64,000 nucleotides of DNA from Clostridiales bacterium (GTDB taxonomy: Bacteria; Bacillota; Clostridia; Saccharofermentanales; Saccharofermentanaceae), in the NCBI GenBank assembly GCA_017617525.1, contig JAFZWA010000053.1, forward strand, positions 1 through 64,000, given 5' to 3'. A program made the translations under genes and the position numbers. Below are positions 1 to 8,353 of this stretch, piece by piece (positions within the stretch are counted from its first letter, which is position 1; each line of letters starts with the position of its first letter). The notes below the pieces were generated by a model that did no database searches, was not told the origin of the DNA, and saw nothing but the letters and a program-made list of their open reading frames with translations.

Positions 1-105
1 CGGGGCAAGCACCCTTGCGGCACATGCGAGTGACCGCTTACTGCTGCTTCCTTCCGGACCTGACAGGGTTCACAGGCTCGCATCGCACAAGACCCACCGC
101 CAACT
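1..105 (-). ncRNA. ffs: signal recognition particle RNA (small bacterial type)
   Basis: Read on the minus strand, the segment contains the SRP Alu-less helix 8 core GTCAGGTCCGGAAGGAAGCA followed by GCAG, the most conserved part of bacterial SRP RNA, which binds the Ffh M domain. Flanking stretches pair as a long hairpin (GATGCGAG with CTCGCATG, then further imperfect pairing to the terminal GGC/GCC). The size fits the short 4.5S-like form rather than the long Bacillus scRNA. The 3' end lies at or just beyond the window edge and the exact 5' end is an estimate. It follows the fhs and anchored beta-lactamase-like genes on the same strand. Confidence 0.9.
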
Positions 106-152
106 GTAGACCACCCGGGACGAAAATACGAAGAAATTATATCATAAAATGC

Positions 153-1451
153 TCACGCGTGACAGTAACTGATGAAATTATATACCAGTGCTCCGAGCGC
201 CGCCTGGATCTCCTTGGCTTCCGCCGGAGTTGCCGCTTCTACGGTCACGCAGACGACGACAGGTTCGGCGCCGAGCATGATGCCGACGTCCGATTCACTG
301 TGGAAATCGGTGTTGGTTCCGCTTCGATGCAGGAAAAGCACATCAGACGGGATCCCGCTTCCGATGCCGGTAGTTCTGTCCGCGTTTCCGAGCGCGTCGA
401 TAAGATCCTGGTAATCATCCGGATAGGACATATAACGCCAGTAAAGATCTTCCGCGAAATTGGCCAGATCGTAGGCCGAGGATCTGTGATCGCCGGACTG
501 CTGTTTACCGGAATAGTCGGAGTAGTTCTGAACGGATGTGTAGTCGATGCAGGAGCACATCCGGGCGAGACGTTCCATCAGTTCCTCTGAGTCGCCCATC
601 TGACCGAGGACCATGTTCATCGCGGCACTGTCACCGTCGCAGAGTGCGAGGTAGGCGAGCTGGTAGAGGAAGAACTGCTTTCCGTCCGGAACTTCCTTCA
701 TCTTGCTCGAGGTCTCACTGCTGAGATTCGACTTTTGGAACGCCAGAGCGACGTCAAGGGATCTCGTTCCGGCTCTTACGTCGTCATAGAGCATCATCGT
801 CAGCGGAAGATAGATCGACGAACCGACTACGAACGGCTGCGATTCGTTATATCCGAAAGCTTCCTTCGTGTTGAGGTTGATGTAGTAGAATCCGATCCTC
901 GCGTTTTCGTGCTCCTGGATATACTGCTTTACTGCGTGCTTCAGGCTTGTGTAGGACTGGTCACGTTCCGAGTGAGTGACTGTCTGAAGCGGATATTTCG
1001 TCGGCAAAAGCACTGACGGGCGGTCGCTCCAGTCATCGGGAAGAAGATTGACGGTAGTGGTCGTCGTGGTATCTTCGCCCGTGCCTTCGGATCCTTCCGA
1101 TCCTTCAGGAGCAGTAGTCGCTTCAGGATCCTGCGTTTCAGTCGTAGTGCCCGGATCCGTATCCGTGCTCGGGTCGCTCGGCGGGAGCGTTTCCGTATTC
1201 GAAGCAGGTGTTTCCGAAGGGTCAGTTACATCGGAAGTCGGTTCCGTGCTTTCGGAAGAAGGACGGACCGTGGTGGCCGAAGTCCCCGTAAATTCGGAAT
1301 CGATGTCCTTTTTCAGAGAAAGGATATATCTGAAGAAGATGGCGAAACCCACGATGAGAAGCACGACACCGGCTACGATGCCGCGGATGATCATGCGGTT
1401 CCTTTTGATTCGCCGCGCTTCACCGATGTAATTACTTTTCGGATTCTTCAT
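153..1451 (-). CDS. membrane-anchored beta-lactamase-fold serine hydrolase homologue, degenerate active site
   Basis: A 432-aa protein with a basic N-terminus, one membrane segment (about residues 21-41), a Ser/Thr/Pro/Glu-rich extracellular linker (about 55-135), and a C-terminal domain of class A beta-lactamase/PBP-like fold (about 160-430). Motifs align in order but are altered: the SxxK position reads S212-I-Y-L215, so the general-base Lys is Leu; the SDN position reads G273-D-S275; the KTG position reads R376-S-G378. I infer a wall-facing protein that may bind peptidoglycan or a ligand without hydrolysing it. It starts 6 bp after fhs, so the two are probably cotranscribed. Fold assignment is from motif spacing only. 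Confidence 0.7.
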   Translation of the reverse strand: MKNPKSNYIGEARRIKRNRMIIRGIVAGVVLLIVGFAIFFRYILSLKKDIDSEFTGTSATTVRPSSESTEPTSDVTDPSETPASNTETLPPSDPSTDTDPGTTTETQDPEATTAPEGSEGSEGTGEDTTTTTTVNLLPDDWSDRPSVLLPTKYPLQTVTHSERDQSYTSLKHAVKQYIQEHENARIGFYYINLNTKEAFGYNESQPFVVGSSIYLPLTMMLYDDVRAGTRSLDVALAFQKSNLSSETSSKMKEVPDGKQFFLYQLAYLALCDGDSAAMNMVLGQMGDSEELMERLARMCSCIDYTSVQNYSDYSGKQQSGDHRSSAYDLANFAEDLYWRYMSYPDDYQDLIDALGNADRTTGIGSGIPSDVLFLHRSGTNTDFHSESDVGIMLGAEPVVVCVTVEAATPAEAKEIQAALGALVYNFISYCHA

Positions 1452-1457
1452 AAAGTA

Positions 1458-3128
1458 TCAGAACAGTCCTTCGATCACGCCGTTTGCGTCGATATCGATG
1501 TCCATGGCGGCCGGATGCTTCGGCAGGCCCGGCATGGTAACGATCGCGCCCGTCAGGGCAACGAGGAAGCCGGCACCGGCAGAAAGCCAGATGTCACGAA
1601 CAGTAAGAGTAAAGCCTTCCGGACGTCCGAGGACTTTGAGGTTATCGGACAGGGAATACTGTGTCTTCGCGATACAAACAGGTGTATTGCCAAATCCTGC
1701 TTTTGTGAAGTCTTCGATCTTCTTCATGGCTTCCGGCAGGATCTCTACGTTAGCGGCGCCATAGATGTTCTTGGCGATCGCTTCGATCTTCTTTTCGACC
1801 GGCATATCCAGATCGTACATGTAGTGCGGTCCGTCAGCAGGTGTATCGATAGCCGCGAGGACTTTATCGGCGAGTTCCTGTCCGCCGTCGCCGCCCTTGG
1901 CGAAGATCTGTGCGGGAGCGAAGGTCGCGCCCTTTTCTTCGCAGAGACGACGCAGTGTCTCGAGCTCTTCTTCAGTATCTGTGAGGAACTGGTTGCTGGC
2001 AACGACACACGGAATGCCGTAGCTCAGGATGTTTTCGATGTGCTTAGCGAGGTTCGGGAAGCCTGCGGCAACAGCCTCTGCGTTCGGCTTATTGAGCTCT
2101 TCCTTCGGGATGCCGGCATTGTACTTGAGGGAACGTACGGTTGCGACGATGACTACGGCGTTCGGCCAGATGCCTGCGGTTCTGCACTTGATGTCCAAGA
2201 ACTTCTCGGCACCGAGGTCAGCACCGAAGCCTGCTTCGGTAACAACGATATCCGCGAGCTTCAGAGCCATCTTTGTGGCGATGATGCTGTTGCAGCCGTG
2301 AGCGATGTTCGCGAACGGTCCGCCGTGGATGAGTGCCGGTGTGTGCTCGAGGGACTGAACGAGGTTCGGGCAGATCGCGTCTTTGAGAAGAACGCTCATC
2401 GCGCCTTCTGCCTTCAGAGCGGAAGCACGTACGATGTTGCCGTCCATGTCGTAAGCGATCGCGATGTTCGCGAGACGCTTCTTAAGGTCTTCCATATCGG
2501 AAGCGAGGCACAGGATCGCCATGATCTCAGATGCCGCCGTGATGGAGAATACTTCGTTTCTCGGAACGCCGTTGACGCCGCCGCCTACACCGAGGTTGAG
2601 GCTACGAAGAGCACGGTCGTTCATGTCGAGGCAGCGCTTCCAGAGGATGCGGTCCTTATCGAGGTTCAGTTCATTTCCCTGATAGAGGTGATTGTCGATC
2701 ATGGCAGCCAGAAGGTTATTGGCAGAAGTGATGGCGTGGAGGTCACCTGTGAAATGCAGGTTGATGTCATCCATCGGAACGACCTGGGAATATCCGCCGC
2801 CCGCGGCACCGCCCTTGATACCGAATACCGGTCCGAGGGAAGGCTCGCGAAGCGCGAGCATCGCGTTCTTGTTCTGCTTGTTCAAGGCCTGCGCAAGTCC
2901 GATACTTACGGTCGTCTTACCTTCTCCTGCCGGAGTCGGGTTCATGGCCGTTACGAGAACGAGCTTGCCGTCCTTCTTATCTTTTCTGTCCGTGAGGAGA
3001 CGAAGCGGCAGCTTCGCCTTGTATTTTCCGTAGAATTCCAGGTCATCTCTTTCGATCCCCAGCTTCTCCGCGATCTTTTCAATAGGCAGCATTTCAGCGT
3101 TACGTGCGATCTCAATGTCACTAAGCAT
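1458..3128 (-). CDS. fhs: formate--tetrahydrofolate ligase
   Basis: A 556-aa protein of full family length. It joins formate to tetrahydrofolate using ATP, giving 10-formyl-THF in the cytosol; in anaerobes this feeds purine, serine and methyl-branch C1 metabolism. Visible signatures include the P-loop-like [19 protein letters not shown], the [20 protein letters not shown] segment, and [14 protein letters not shown]. The ATG has GAGGGA eight bases upstream. Transcription probably begins at the TTGGAA/TATAAT promoter near 3220-3246. The anchored beta-lactamase-like gene and SRP RNA follow on the same strand. Presence alone does not prove acetogenesis, since many fermentative Clostridia carry fhs. 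Confidence 0.97.
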   Translation of the reverse strand: MLSDIEIARNAEMLPIEKIAEKLGIERDDLEFYGKYKAKLPLRLLTDRKDKKDGKLVLVTAMNPTPAGEGKTTVSIGLAQALNKQNKNAMLALREPSLGPVFGIKGGAAGGGYSQVVPMDDINLHFTGDLHAITSANNLLAAMIDNHLYQGNELNLDKDRILWKRCLDMNDRALRSLNLGVGGGVNGVPRNEVFSITAASEIMAILCLASDMEDLKKRLANIAIAYDMDGNIVRASALKAEGAMSVLLKDAICPNLVQSLEHTPALIHGGPFANIAHGCNSIIATKMALKLADIVVTEAGFGADLGAEKFLDIKCRTAGIWPNAVVIVATVRSLKYNAGIPKEELNKPNAEAVAAGFPNLAKHIENILSYGIPCVVASNQFLTDTEEELETLRRLCEEKGATFAPAQIFAKGGDGGQELADKVLAAIDTPADGPHYMYDLDMPVEKKIEAIAKNIYGAANVEILPEAMKKIEDFTKAGFGNTPVCIAKTQYSLSDNLKVLGRPEGFTLTVRDIWLSAGAGFLVALTGAIVTMPGLPKHPAAMDIDIDANGVIEGLF

Positions 3129-3217
3129 AATCGTCCCTCACTTCATATTATTAATCTTTCATTCCCGTTTTGCTCTGGCACAAAGACAAGTGCTTTTCGC
3201 AAAAAACTACGAATATC

Positions 3218-3246
3218 ATTATATGCTTTCCCTTATGTAATTCCAA
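3218..3246 (-). promoter_or_regulatory. sigma-A promoter of fhs
   Basis: On the minus strand the -35 TTGGAA (3246-3241) and -10 TATAAT (3223-3218) are separated by exactly 17 bp and lie about 90 bp upstream of the fhs ATG. An AAAAGCAC motif (minus strand, 3197-3190) falls in the untranslated leader. The 312-bp stretch 3129-3440 between fhs and veg holds this promoter, the veg promoter and the palindrome CACAACAAGTTGTG at 3342-3355, whose role is unknown. Confidence 0.75.
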
Positions 3247-3362
3247 CCTAAAATGACAGATGTGTTACAAAAATCCGCTTTTTTCGGAAAGGGAATGTAG
3301 AAAGATAAAACACTATATTTTGGATTTTTGTGCAAACTCACCACAACAAGTTGTGTTTTTCA

Positions 3363-3391
3363 TTGACAACTTTTGTTGACCCTGTTATAAT
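3363..3391 (+). promoter_or_regulatory. strong sigma-A promoter of veg
   Basis: Perfect consensus TTGACA (3363-3368), a 17-bp spacer, and TATAAT (3386-3391), about 50 bp before the veg start. The veg promoter of Bacillus subtilis is a well-known very strong sigma-A promoter, and the consensus match here suggests the same. A second TTGACC at 3376 is badly spaced and probably irrelevant. The palindrome CACAACAAGTTGTG lies just upstream of the -35 and could be a regulator site or chance. Confidence 0.9.
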
Positions 3392-3440
3392 TTCGTAACA
3401 GTAGGTATTCTTTTTACAAGCAAATGGGGAGGGAAGACCA

Positions 3441-3704
3441 GTGATCATTAAATCAGATGTTGAAGCGTGCAAGAAAAATCTTGAGTCTTATATCGGACGC
3501 ACAGTCCGCCTGACTTCCAACGGCGGAAGAAAGAGAATCATCGTACACGAAGGAATTCTCGATCACTGCTATCCGAACATGTTCACCGTTAAGTGCGACA
3601 GAAAGCCGACAAATGCGGCACAGGAAACCGTTTCCTACAGCTACATCGACGTTCTGACGAAGACGGTCCACATCGCTACAGTTGCGGAGACACAGGCAAG
3701 CTGA
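3441..3704 (+). CDS. veg: Veg family protein
   Basis: An 87-aa protein of typical Veg length. It matches the family in the IGRTVRLTSNGGRKR segment and in the beta-rich region ending SYSYIDVLTKTV. In Bacillus, Veg affects biofilm matrix gene expression through the SinR pathway; outside Bacillus its role is unclear, so only the family is assigned. The start is GTG, preceded by GGGGAGGG at a suitable distance. The strong upstream promoter and a downstream hairpin terminator make this a single-gene unit. As in Bacillus, ispE lies immediately downstream. Confidence 0.93.
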   Translation: MIIKSDVEACKKNLESYIGRTVRLTSNGGRKRIIVHEGILDHCYPNMFTVKCDRKPTNAAQETVSYSYIDVLTKTVHIATVAETQAS

Positions 3705-3735
3705 GCTTCTTTACAACAACAAACTAAGACACAAC

Positions 3736-3787
3736 AGCCGTCTATGGAAGTCACACGTTTCGTGTGGACATAGCGGCTTTTGCTTTT
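3736..3787 (+). terminator. rho-independent terminator after veg
   Basis: AGCCG-CTATG pairs with CATAG-CGGCT and encloses an inner CACACG/CGTGTG hairpin; the stem is followed by TTTTGCTTTTT. It lies between veg and ispE, so some ispE transcription may be read-through or start inside this gap. Confidence 0.8.
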
Positions 3788-3807
3788 TAGATCGATAAGA
3801 GGTCAAT

Positions 3808-4719
3808 ATGGAAACTACGGTAAAAGCACCGGCAAAGATCAATCTTTATCTTCGGATGGACGGGACAAGGGAAGACGGATACCACCTTCTTTACAGCGTT
3901 TTTCAGACGCTTTCCCTTTACGATGAGCTCCGTGTGAGCGTCCTTCCGCGCGAAAAGAACTCGTCAGGATCTCCGATCGTGATCCGTTCAGCGAGCGCTG
4001 CCCTTCCGGAGGATATCACGAAAAACACCGTCTATAAGGCGGCCAAGCGCTATCTCGACGCCATCTCCAAAGACGACGTCGAGGTCGTGATCGATCTGGA
4101 TAAGCATATCCCGTCCCAGGCGGGACTCGGCGGCGGAAGCTCCGACGCGGCCGCGGTGCTTCTTGCTATGGATAAGCTGTTTGACGGAGCCGTTTCCAGA
4201 GATGAACTTTCGAAGATCGCCGTTTCGATCGGCGCGGATGTCCCGTTCTTTTTGACCGGAGGCACGGTGCTCTGCGAAGGGATCGGCGAGATCTTAACGC
4301 CGCTTCCCGATCTTTCCGGACTTCATGTCCTTCTCATGAAACCGCCGAAAGGCGTTTCTACTCCCGCCTGCTACGCGGCTTTTGACGAGATAGGCGCGGT
4401 GCCGATGACTATGGAAGAAAAGAAGACCCTGAAAGAAACTCTTTTAGGAGAAGGATCTTCCGAAGAGCGTTTCCGCAGCGCCTTTAAATACTGGGCCAAT
4501 GATCTTGAGCCGGCGGCGATCGAGGCGGTGCCCGAGATCGAAACCGGCATCCGACTCATGAAAGAACACGGTTCTTCCTTTGCCGCCATGACCGGTTCCG
4601 GAAGCTGCGTTTTCGGATTCTTTGAAAAAGAAGAGAAGATGGACGAAGTCCTCTCCGATCAGGCGTTTCAGGCACTTCAAGAAGAGGGCTGGTGGGCGGA
4701 AAAAGTCCGCACGATCTGA
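3808..4719 (+). CDS. ispE: 4-diphosphocytidyl-2-C-methyl-D-erythritol kinase
   Basis: A 303-aa GHMP-family kinase that phosphorylates CDP-methylerythritol in the non-mevalonate isoprenoid pathway. The N-terminal KAPAKINLYLR motif, the glycine-rich ATP-binding loop PSQAGLGGGSSDAAA (about residue 105) and the C-terminal MTGSGSCVFGFF (about 260) are all intact, and length is normal. The ATG is preceded by AAGAGG. An AAAAGCAC motif falls at codons 5-8. Its neighbour veg is the same as in Bacillus. It converges on the XRE regulator with only 4 bp between stop codons. Confidence 0.97.
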   Translation: METTVKAPAKINLYLRMDGTREDGYHLLYSVFQTLSLYDELRVSVLPREKNSSGSPIVIRSASAALPEDITKNTVYKAAKRYLDAISKDDVEVVIDLDKHIPSQAGLGGGSSDAAAVLLAMDKLFDGAVSRDELSKIAVSIGADVPFFLTGGTVLCEGIGEILTPLPDLSGLHVLLMKPPKGVSTPACYAAFDEIGAVPMTMEEKKTLKETLLGEGSSEERFRSAFKYWANDLEPAAIEAVPEIETGIRLMKEHGSSFAAMTGSGSCVFGFFEKEEKMDEVLSDQAFQALQEEGWWAEKVRTI

Positions 4720-4723
4720 GTTT

Positions 4724-5386
4724 TCAGTAAAGGTACGACCTTTTCGACTGCACCAGTACGCCGTGAATACGGAAACTTCCGCTATCGATCTCAGACTTAT
4801 GGAAGACTCTGCATTGGACCGGGTCGTTATCCATGATCGCGACGATGCCGGACTCTCCCTTGGTAAGCCTTGTGAAGACCGCGTCATTTCCGTCGATGCT
4901 CACCAGATGTATATGCGTCTCGTAAAGATTGTCCGTCCGGTAAATGATGTTCACGGATCTCGGAAGGACCTGATTGTTCAGGGCGGGGGACTCACTGTAA
5001 AGTCCGAAAAACCACGAAGGATCGACCTTGACCTTGCTTTCGGGAGAAAGTCCACGCCGCTTTATTTCTTCGCGCGGCAGAAGCATTTCCAATTCCTGTT
5101 CCGCTACCTTAAGAAGAGATCCTTCCTTTGTACTGAGGATGCATTCTCCCGTACATCGGATGACTGAATAGACCGGAAGATCGAAAAATCCTTCCCGTGA
5201 CTGACAGTCATATATCTGCTCAAAAGGCATATTCAGAACATCGGAGATCTTTTTAGCCGTGTTGATCTCGGGGTACGCATATCCGCGTTCCCACTGTGAC
5301 ACGGCAGATTGCTTGACGCTGATCTTCTCAGCCAGCTGTCCTTGACTTAAGTTAGCGCGAATCCTGTATTCTTTGATCTTTTTCAT
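4724..5386 (-). CDS. XRE-family regulator with C-terminal LexA/S24-like domain
   Basis: A 220-aa protein. Residues 4-60 are a clear helix-turn-helix: LSQGQLAEKISVKQSAVSQW followed by ERGYAYPEINTAKKI. The C-terminal part (about 95-215) resembles the S24/LexA-CI dimerisation domain, with a SPALNNQVLPRSVNIIY segment where the catalytic Ser region sits and FTRLTKGESGIVAIM where a Lys would be expected. The usual Lys appears to be Arg, so self-cleavage is doubtful. The domain call is by pattern only. It probably controls itself through the inverted repeat at 5429-5467; other targets are not visible here. Confidence 0.8.
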   Translation of the reverse strand: MKKIKEYRIRANLSQGQLAEKISVKQSAVSQWERGYAYPEINTAKKISDVLNMPFEQIYDCQSREGFFDLPVYSVIRCTGECILSTKEGSLLKVAEQELEMLLPREEIKRRGLSPESKVKVDPSWFFGLYSESPALNNQVLPRSVNIIYRTDNLYETHIHLVSIDGNDAVFTRLTKGESGIVAIMDNDPVQCRVFHKSEIDSGSFRIHGVLVQSKRSYLY

Positions 5387-5428
5387 GATGTCATCCCGCT
5401 GACCTTTTTATTCTATTGTATTAGAAAT

Positions 5429-5467
5429 CCGCGAATATTCGAGCATTTGGGGAATGATTATTCGCGG
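5429..5467. promoter_or_regulatory. candidate operator for the XRE regulator
   Basis: Perfect 9-bp inverted repeat CCGCGAATA (5429-5437) and TATTCGCGG (5459-5467) with a 21-bp spacer, 43-81 bp upstream of the XRE start codon. The left arm also overlaps a 10-bp palindrome CGAATATTCG (5432-5441). The spacing of about three helical turns between half-sites suits a dimer or tetramer of an HTH regulator. That the XRE protein binds here is inference. Confidence 0.55.
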
Positions 5468-5540
5468 TTATTAATTTGAATGATAAGAAAACGAACGTAG
5501 GGTAATAAACATAAGCTGAACTTATATTTCGCAACAAAAC

Positions 5541-5572
5541 AAAAGCCGCCTCATCCGGGAGACGGCTTTTTT
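5541..5572. terminator. bidirectional terminator, end of the arg operon
   Basis: Stem AAAAGCCG-CTC/GAG-CGGCTTTT with loop around ATCCG, flanked by A and T tracts on both sides, so it can stop transcription in either direction. It lies about 50 bp after the acetyltransferase stop codon (minus strand). Confidence 0.8.
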
Positions 5573-5592
5573 ATCATCTTTTTTATATACAG

Positions 5593-5610
5593 GTGCTTTT
5601 CGAAAAGCAC
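5593..5610. repeat. inverted pair of the AAAAGCAC motif
   Basis: Perfect 18-bp palindrome GTGCTTTTCGAAAAGCAC lying between the arg-operon terminator and the last codons of the acetyltransferase gene. Each arm is a copy of the 8-mer over-represented across the window. A similar pair forms the hairpin at 54583-54608. Confidence 0.85.
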
Positions 5611-5619
5611 TTGGGGTCT

Positions 5620-6159
5620 TCAGCGCGGGATCATGCGGATCTTCTTGCCGAAAAGCCCTCTTCGATAGCCGCGGCTCGTGTCTTCGGAAAGAAGGTCGAA
5701 GCCTCTCGATTGATAGTATTCGACCATGTTCTCGTTGCTGAGTGCCGTGTGAAGAAGCATGTGAGAGCAGAGCGAAAGCCCCGCGACACGTTCACAGAAA
5801 GAGAACAGGTAGTTGCCGATGCCCTGATTTCTCCATTCGTCCCACACGGAAAAACGCGCGAAATAGGCGATACGGGTGGAGACTCCGGGGACCACGTTCT
5901 TGATCTCGTCATCCAGGTCTCTTCTCGGGCGGATATAAAGACGGCAGGTGCCGAGGATCTCTTCCTCTTCGCTGAGCGCGACGAAAACGACACCGGAAGC
6001 GATGGCGTTCTCGATGGTCTCGACAGTCTCGGAAGTCGCTTCGATATAAGAATCCGGAATGCCGGAATCACGACAATAGGACTTCATCGACTCGTGAACC
6101 AGACGAAGGATCGTCTCCGCCTCGGTCATGCGTGCTTTTCGAACGTGAATATCAGCCAT
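5620..6159 (-). CDS. GNAT-family N-acetyltransferase
   Basis: A 179-aa protein with the GNAT fold: an N-terminal RKARMTEAETILRLVHES helix, central beta strands VVFVALSEEEEILGTCRLYI, the acetyl-CoA pyrophosphate loop at WDEWRNQGIGNYLFSF (R/Q-x-x-G-x-G/N type), and a C-terminal strand with YYQSRGFDLL. The substrate cannot be read from sequence. It is the last gene of the arg operon. The ATG at 6159 overlaps the argF stop (ATGGCTGA); a GTG nine bases earlier is an alternative start. Because Clostridia may use unusual N-acetylglutamate synthases, a role in arginine synthesis is possible but only inferred from position. Confidence 0.85.
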   Translation of the reverse strand: MADIHVRKARMTEAETILRLVHESMKSYCRDSGIPDSYIEATSETVETIENAIASGVVFVALSEEEEILGTCRLYIRPRRDLDDEIKNVVPGVSTRIAYFARFSVWDEWRNQGIGNYLFSFCERVAGLSLCSHMLLHTALSNENMVEYYQSRGFDLLSEDTSRGYRRGLFGKKIRMIPR

Positions 6160-7084
6160 GCTGCTCACTCATGAGGTGAACGAGGATCGCCTTGTGGGCG
6201 TGCAGTCTGTTCTCCGCCTCATCAAAGACAACGGAGCGCGGTCCGTCGATGATGTCTTCGGTGACTTCGTATCCGCGGTAAGCCGGCAGGCAGTGCAGGA
6301 AGATCGCGTCCTTATCAGCTACGGAGAAGAGGTCGGAATTGACCTGATAGTCCTTGAAGATCTTGGCGCGCATCGCCTTTTCGGATTCCTGACCCATGCT
6401 GGCCCATGTATCTGTGTAGATGACGTCCGCGTCCTTGCAGGCCTCGTACGGATCTTCTGTCATGACGATCTTGGAGCCTGTGATCTTGGCGTCTTCCTGA
6501 GCCTGAAGTACATACTTTTCAGGACATGTATAGTCTTTCGGGGAAGCAACGGAAATGTCCATGCCTGCCTTCGCGCAAGCGTGTAGCAGGGAGTTGGCCA
6601 TGTTGTTGCCGTCACCGACGTAAGCCATCTTCAGACCCTTAAGTTCACCTTTGTGCTCCTTGATGGTCAGAAGGTCAGCTAAGACCTGAGTCGGGTGCTG
6701 GTCATCGGAAAGACCGTTGATGATCGGGATGGAACCGTATTTTGCCAGGTCAACGATGTCCTGGTGAGCGAAGGTTCTGATCATGATGCAGTCGACCATT
6801 CTCGAAAGAACGTTAGCTGTATCGTGGATGGTCTCGCCACGGCCGATCTGGATATCGTCGCTGGAAAGGAACAGCGCGTGACCGCCGAGCTGGTACATAC
6901 CGACCTCGAAGGAAACACGTGTACGTGTGGAAGACTTGGAGAAGATCATGCCGAGAGTCTTGCCGGCAAGGATGTGGTGCGGGATACCCGCTTTTGTCTT
7001 CGCCTTCAGGTCGATGGCGGTGTCAAGGAGAGCGTCGAGCTCCTGGATCGTTACGTCCTCGTGAAAATCAATGTAGTGCTTCAT
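6152..7084 (-). CDS. argF: ornithine carbamoyltransferase
   Basis: A 310-aa enzyme that makes citrulline from ornithine and carbamoyl phosphate. The carbamoyl-phosphate loop SSTRTRVSFEVGMYQLGG (about residue 50), a DDQHPTQVLADLLTI segment for the ornithine/carbamoyl-phosphate site, and the catalytic HCLPAYRG (about 265) are all present. AAAGGAG precedes the ATG. It is third of four genes argB-argD-argF-acetyltransferase; argC, argJ, argG and argH are not in the window. The catabolic form (arcB) is an alternative, but the biosynthetic neighbours favour argF. Confidence 0.96.
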   Translation of the reverse strand: MKHYIDFHEDVTIQELDALLDTAIDLKAKTKAGIPHHILAGKTLGMIFSKSSTRTRVSFEVGMYQLGGHALFLSSDDIQIGRGETIHDTANVLSRMVDCIMIRTFAHQDIVDLAKYGSIPIINGLSDDQHPTQVLADLLTIKEHKGELKGLKMAYVGDGNNMANSLLHACAKAGMDISVASPKDYTCPEKYVLQAQEDAKITGSKIVMTEDPYEACKDADVIYTDTWASMGQESEKAMRAKIFKDYQVNSDLFSVADKDAIFLHCLPAYRGYEVTEDIIDGPRSVVFDEAENRLHAHKAILVHLMSEQHG

Positions 7085-7090
7085 GTGTTT

Positions 7091-8305
7091 TTACTCCTTT
7101 CCTTCAAGAACGTCCTGCAGTGCAGAACAAAATTTTCCTGCTTCTGATTTAGAGATGATCAGCGGCGGCGCGATACGGATCACGTTGGATCCGATGGAAC
7201 TGACGAGGAAGCCCTTATTGAAAAGCTTCATCTTGATGTCAGCGGAGGAATCGGAAGTAAGCTCGATTCCGATCAGGGCGCCTTTGCCACGAACATCAGA
7301 GATCTTATTTGTCTTTTTTGCTACGGCGTTGAGTTTCTTAAAGAGGAACTCACTTACCTTTCTTACGTTGCCGAGGAGATTCTTGGATTCGATCTCTTCA
7401 ACGACAGCCAGACCTGCGGCACAAGCGAGCGGGTTACCGCCGAATGTGGAACCGTGATCACCGGGACCGAAGCCGGATGTCGCGTTGTCCGTCGCGAGAA
7501 CGGCTCCGATCGGAACGCCGCCGGCAAGTCCTTTTGCCAATGTCGCGATATCCGGGATGATGCCGTACTGCTCATACGCGAAGAAGGTTCCGGTTCTGCC
7601 GACGCCGGTCTGGACCTCGTCAACGATCAAGAGGATATTGTTCTCTTTGCAGAACTTTCTGACGTTCTGGACATAATCGAAATCTGCCGGGTGCACGCCG
7701 CTCTCGCCCTGGACGAGCTCGAGCATAACAGCGCCGGTAGTCGCGTCGCAGGCATTCTTCAGTGCTTCGAAATCATTGTACTCGACGTACTCGAAGCCCG
7801 GCATTACCGGAGCAAACGGTGCGGAGAACTTCTCCTGACCTGTTGCGGCGACAGTTGCCAGAGTACGTCCGTGGAAAGACATCTTTGCCGTGATGATCTT
7901 CGGCTTCGGGGTGCCCTTCTTGGACCAGTACCCGCGAGCGAGCTTGATGGCACCTTCGTTGGCCTCCGCGCCGGAATTGGCGAAGAATACCTTGTCCGCG
8001 AAGCTCATCTCACAGAGCTTTTTTGCCAGGAGTGCCTGCGGCTCATTGTAGTAATAGTTGCAGCAGTGGATGACCTTCTTGGCCTGGGATGAGATGGCCT
8101 TAACGAGTTTACTGTTGTTGTGGCCGAGAGTGTTTACGGCGATACCGCCGATCATATCCATGTATTTCTTGCCGTCGGTGCCGTAAAGGTAAACGCCCTT
8201 GCCGTGGTCAGCGACCAGCGGGACACGCTTGCCGAACACCGGCATAAAGTAGTCTTCATCGTACTTGATGATCTGGTTGAGTTTTGTATCTTGAATGTTT
8301 TCCAT
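7091..8305 (-). CDS. argD: acetylornithine aminotransferase
   Basis: A 404-aa class III PLP aminotransferase converting N-acetylglutamate semialdehyde to N-acetylornithine. Signatures: FANSGAEANEGAIKLAR (substrate/PLP pocket), LLIVDEVQTGVGRTGTFFAY with the PLP-contacting Asp, TLAKGLAGGVPIGAVLA with the Schiff-base Lys, and GDHGSTFGGNPLACAAGL. Full family length. An AGAGGT ribosome site precedes the ATG. It follows argB by 48 bp, and an AAAAGCAC motif lies in that gap at 8332. Some argD enzymes also serve lysine synthesis as dapC; context favours arginine. Confidence 0.96.
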   Translation of the reverse strand: MENIQDTKLNQIIKYDEDYFMPVFGKRVPLVADHGKGVYLYGTDGKKYMDMIGGIAVNTLGHNNSKLVKAISSQAKKVIHCCNYYYNEPQALLAKKLCEMSFADKVFFANSGAEANEGAIKLARGYWSKKGTPKPKIITAKMSFHGRTLATVAATGQEKFSAPFAPVMPGFEYVEYNDFEALKNACDATTGAVMLELVQGESGVHPADFDYVQNVRKFCKENNILLIVDEVQTGVGRTGTFFAYEQYGIIPDIATLAKGLAGGVPIGAVLATDNATSGFGPGDHGSTFGGNPLACAAGLAVVEEIESKNLLGNVRKVSEFLFKKLNAVAKKTNKISDVRGKGALIGIELTSDSSADIKMKLFNKGFLVSSIGSNVIRIAPPLIISKSEAGKFCSALQDVLEGKE

Positions 8306-8353
8306 ATAAATACCTCTTTGTATAAAGCGGGAAAAGCACTTTCTCGCGGATGA

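Noticed and set aside
1515-3251. 578-codon open frame opposite fhs
   Set aside because: Mirror frame of a conserved enzyme gene, Cys/Arg-rich low-quality protein without domains.
3342-3355. CACAACAAGTTGTG as a terminator
   Set aside because: The loop would be only two bases and no gene ends just upstream on this strand; an operator or chance palindrome is more likely.
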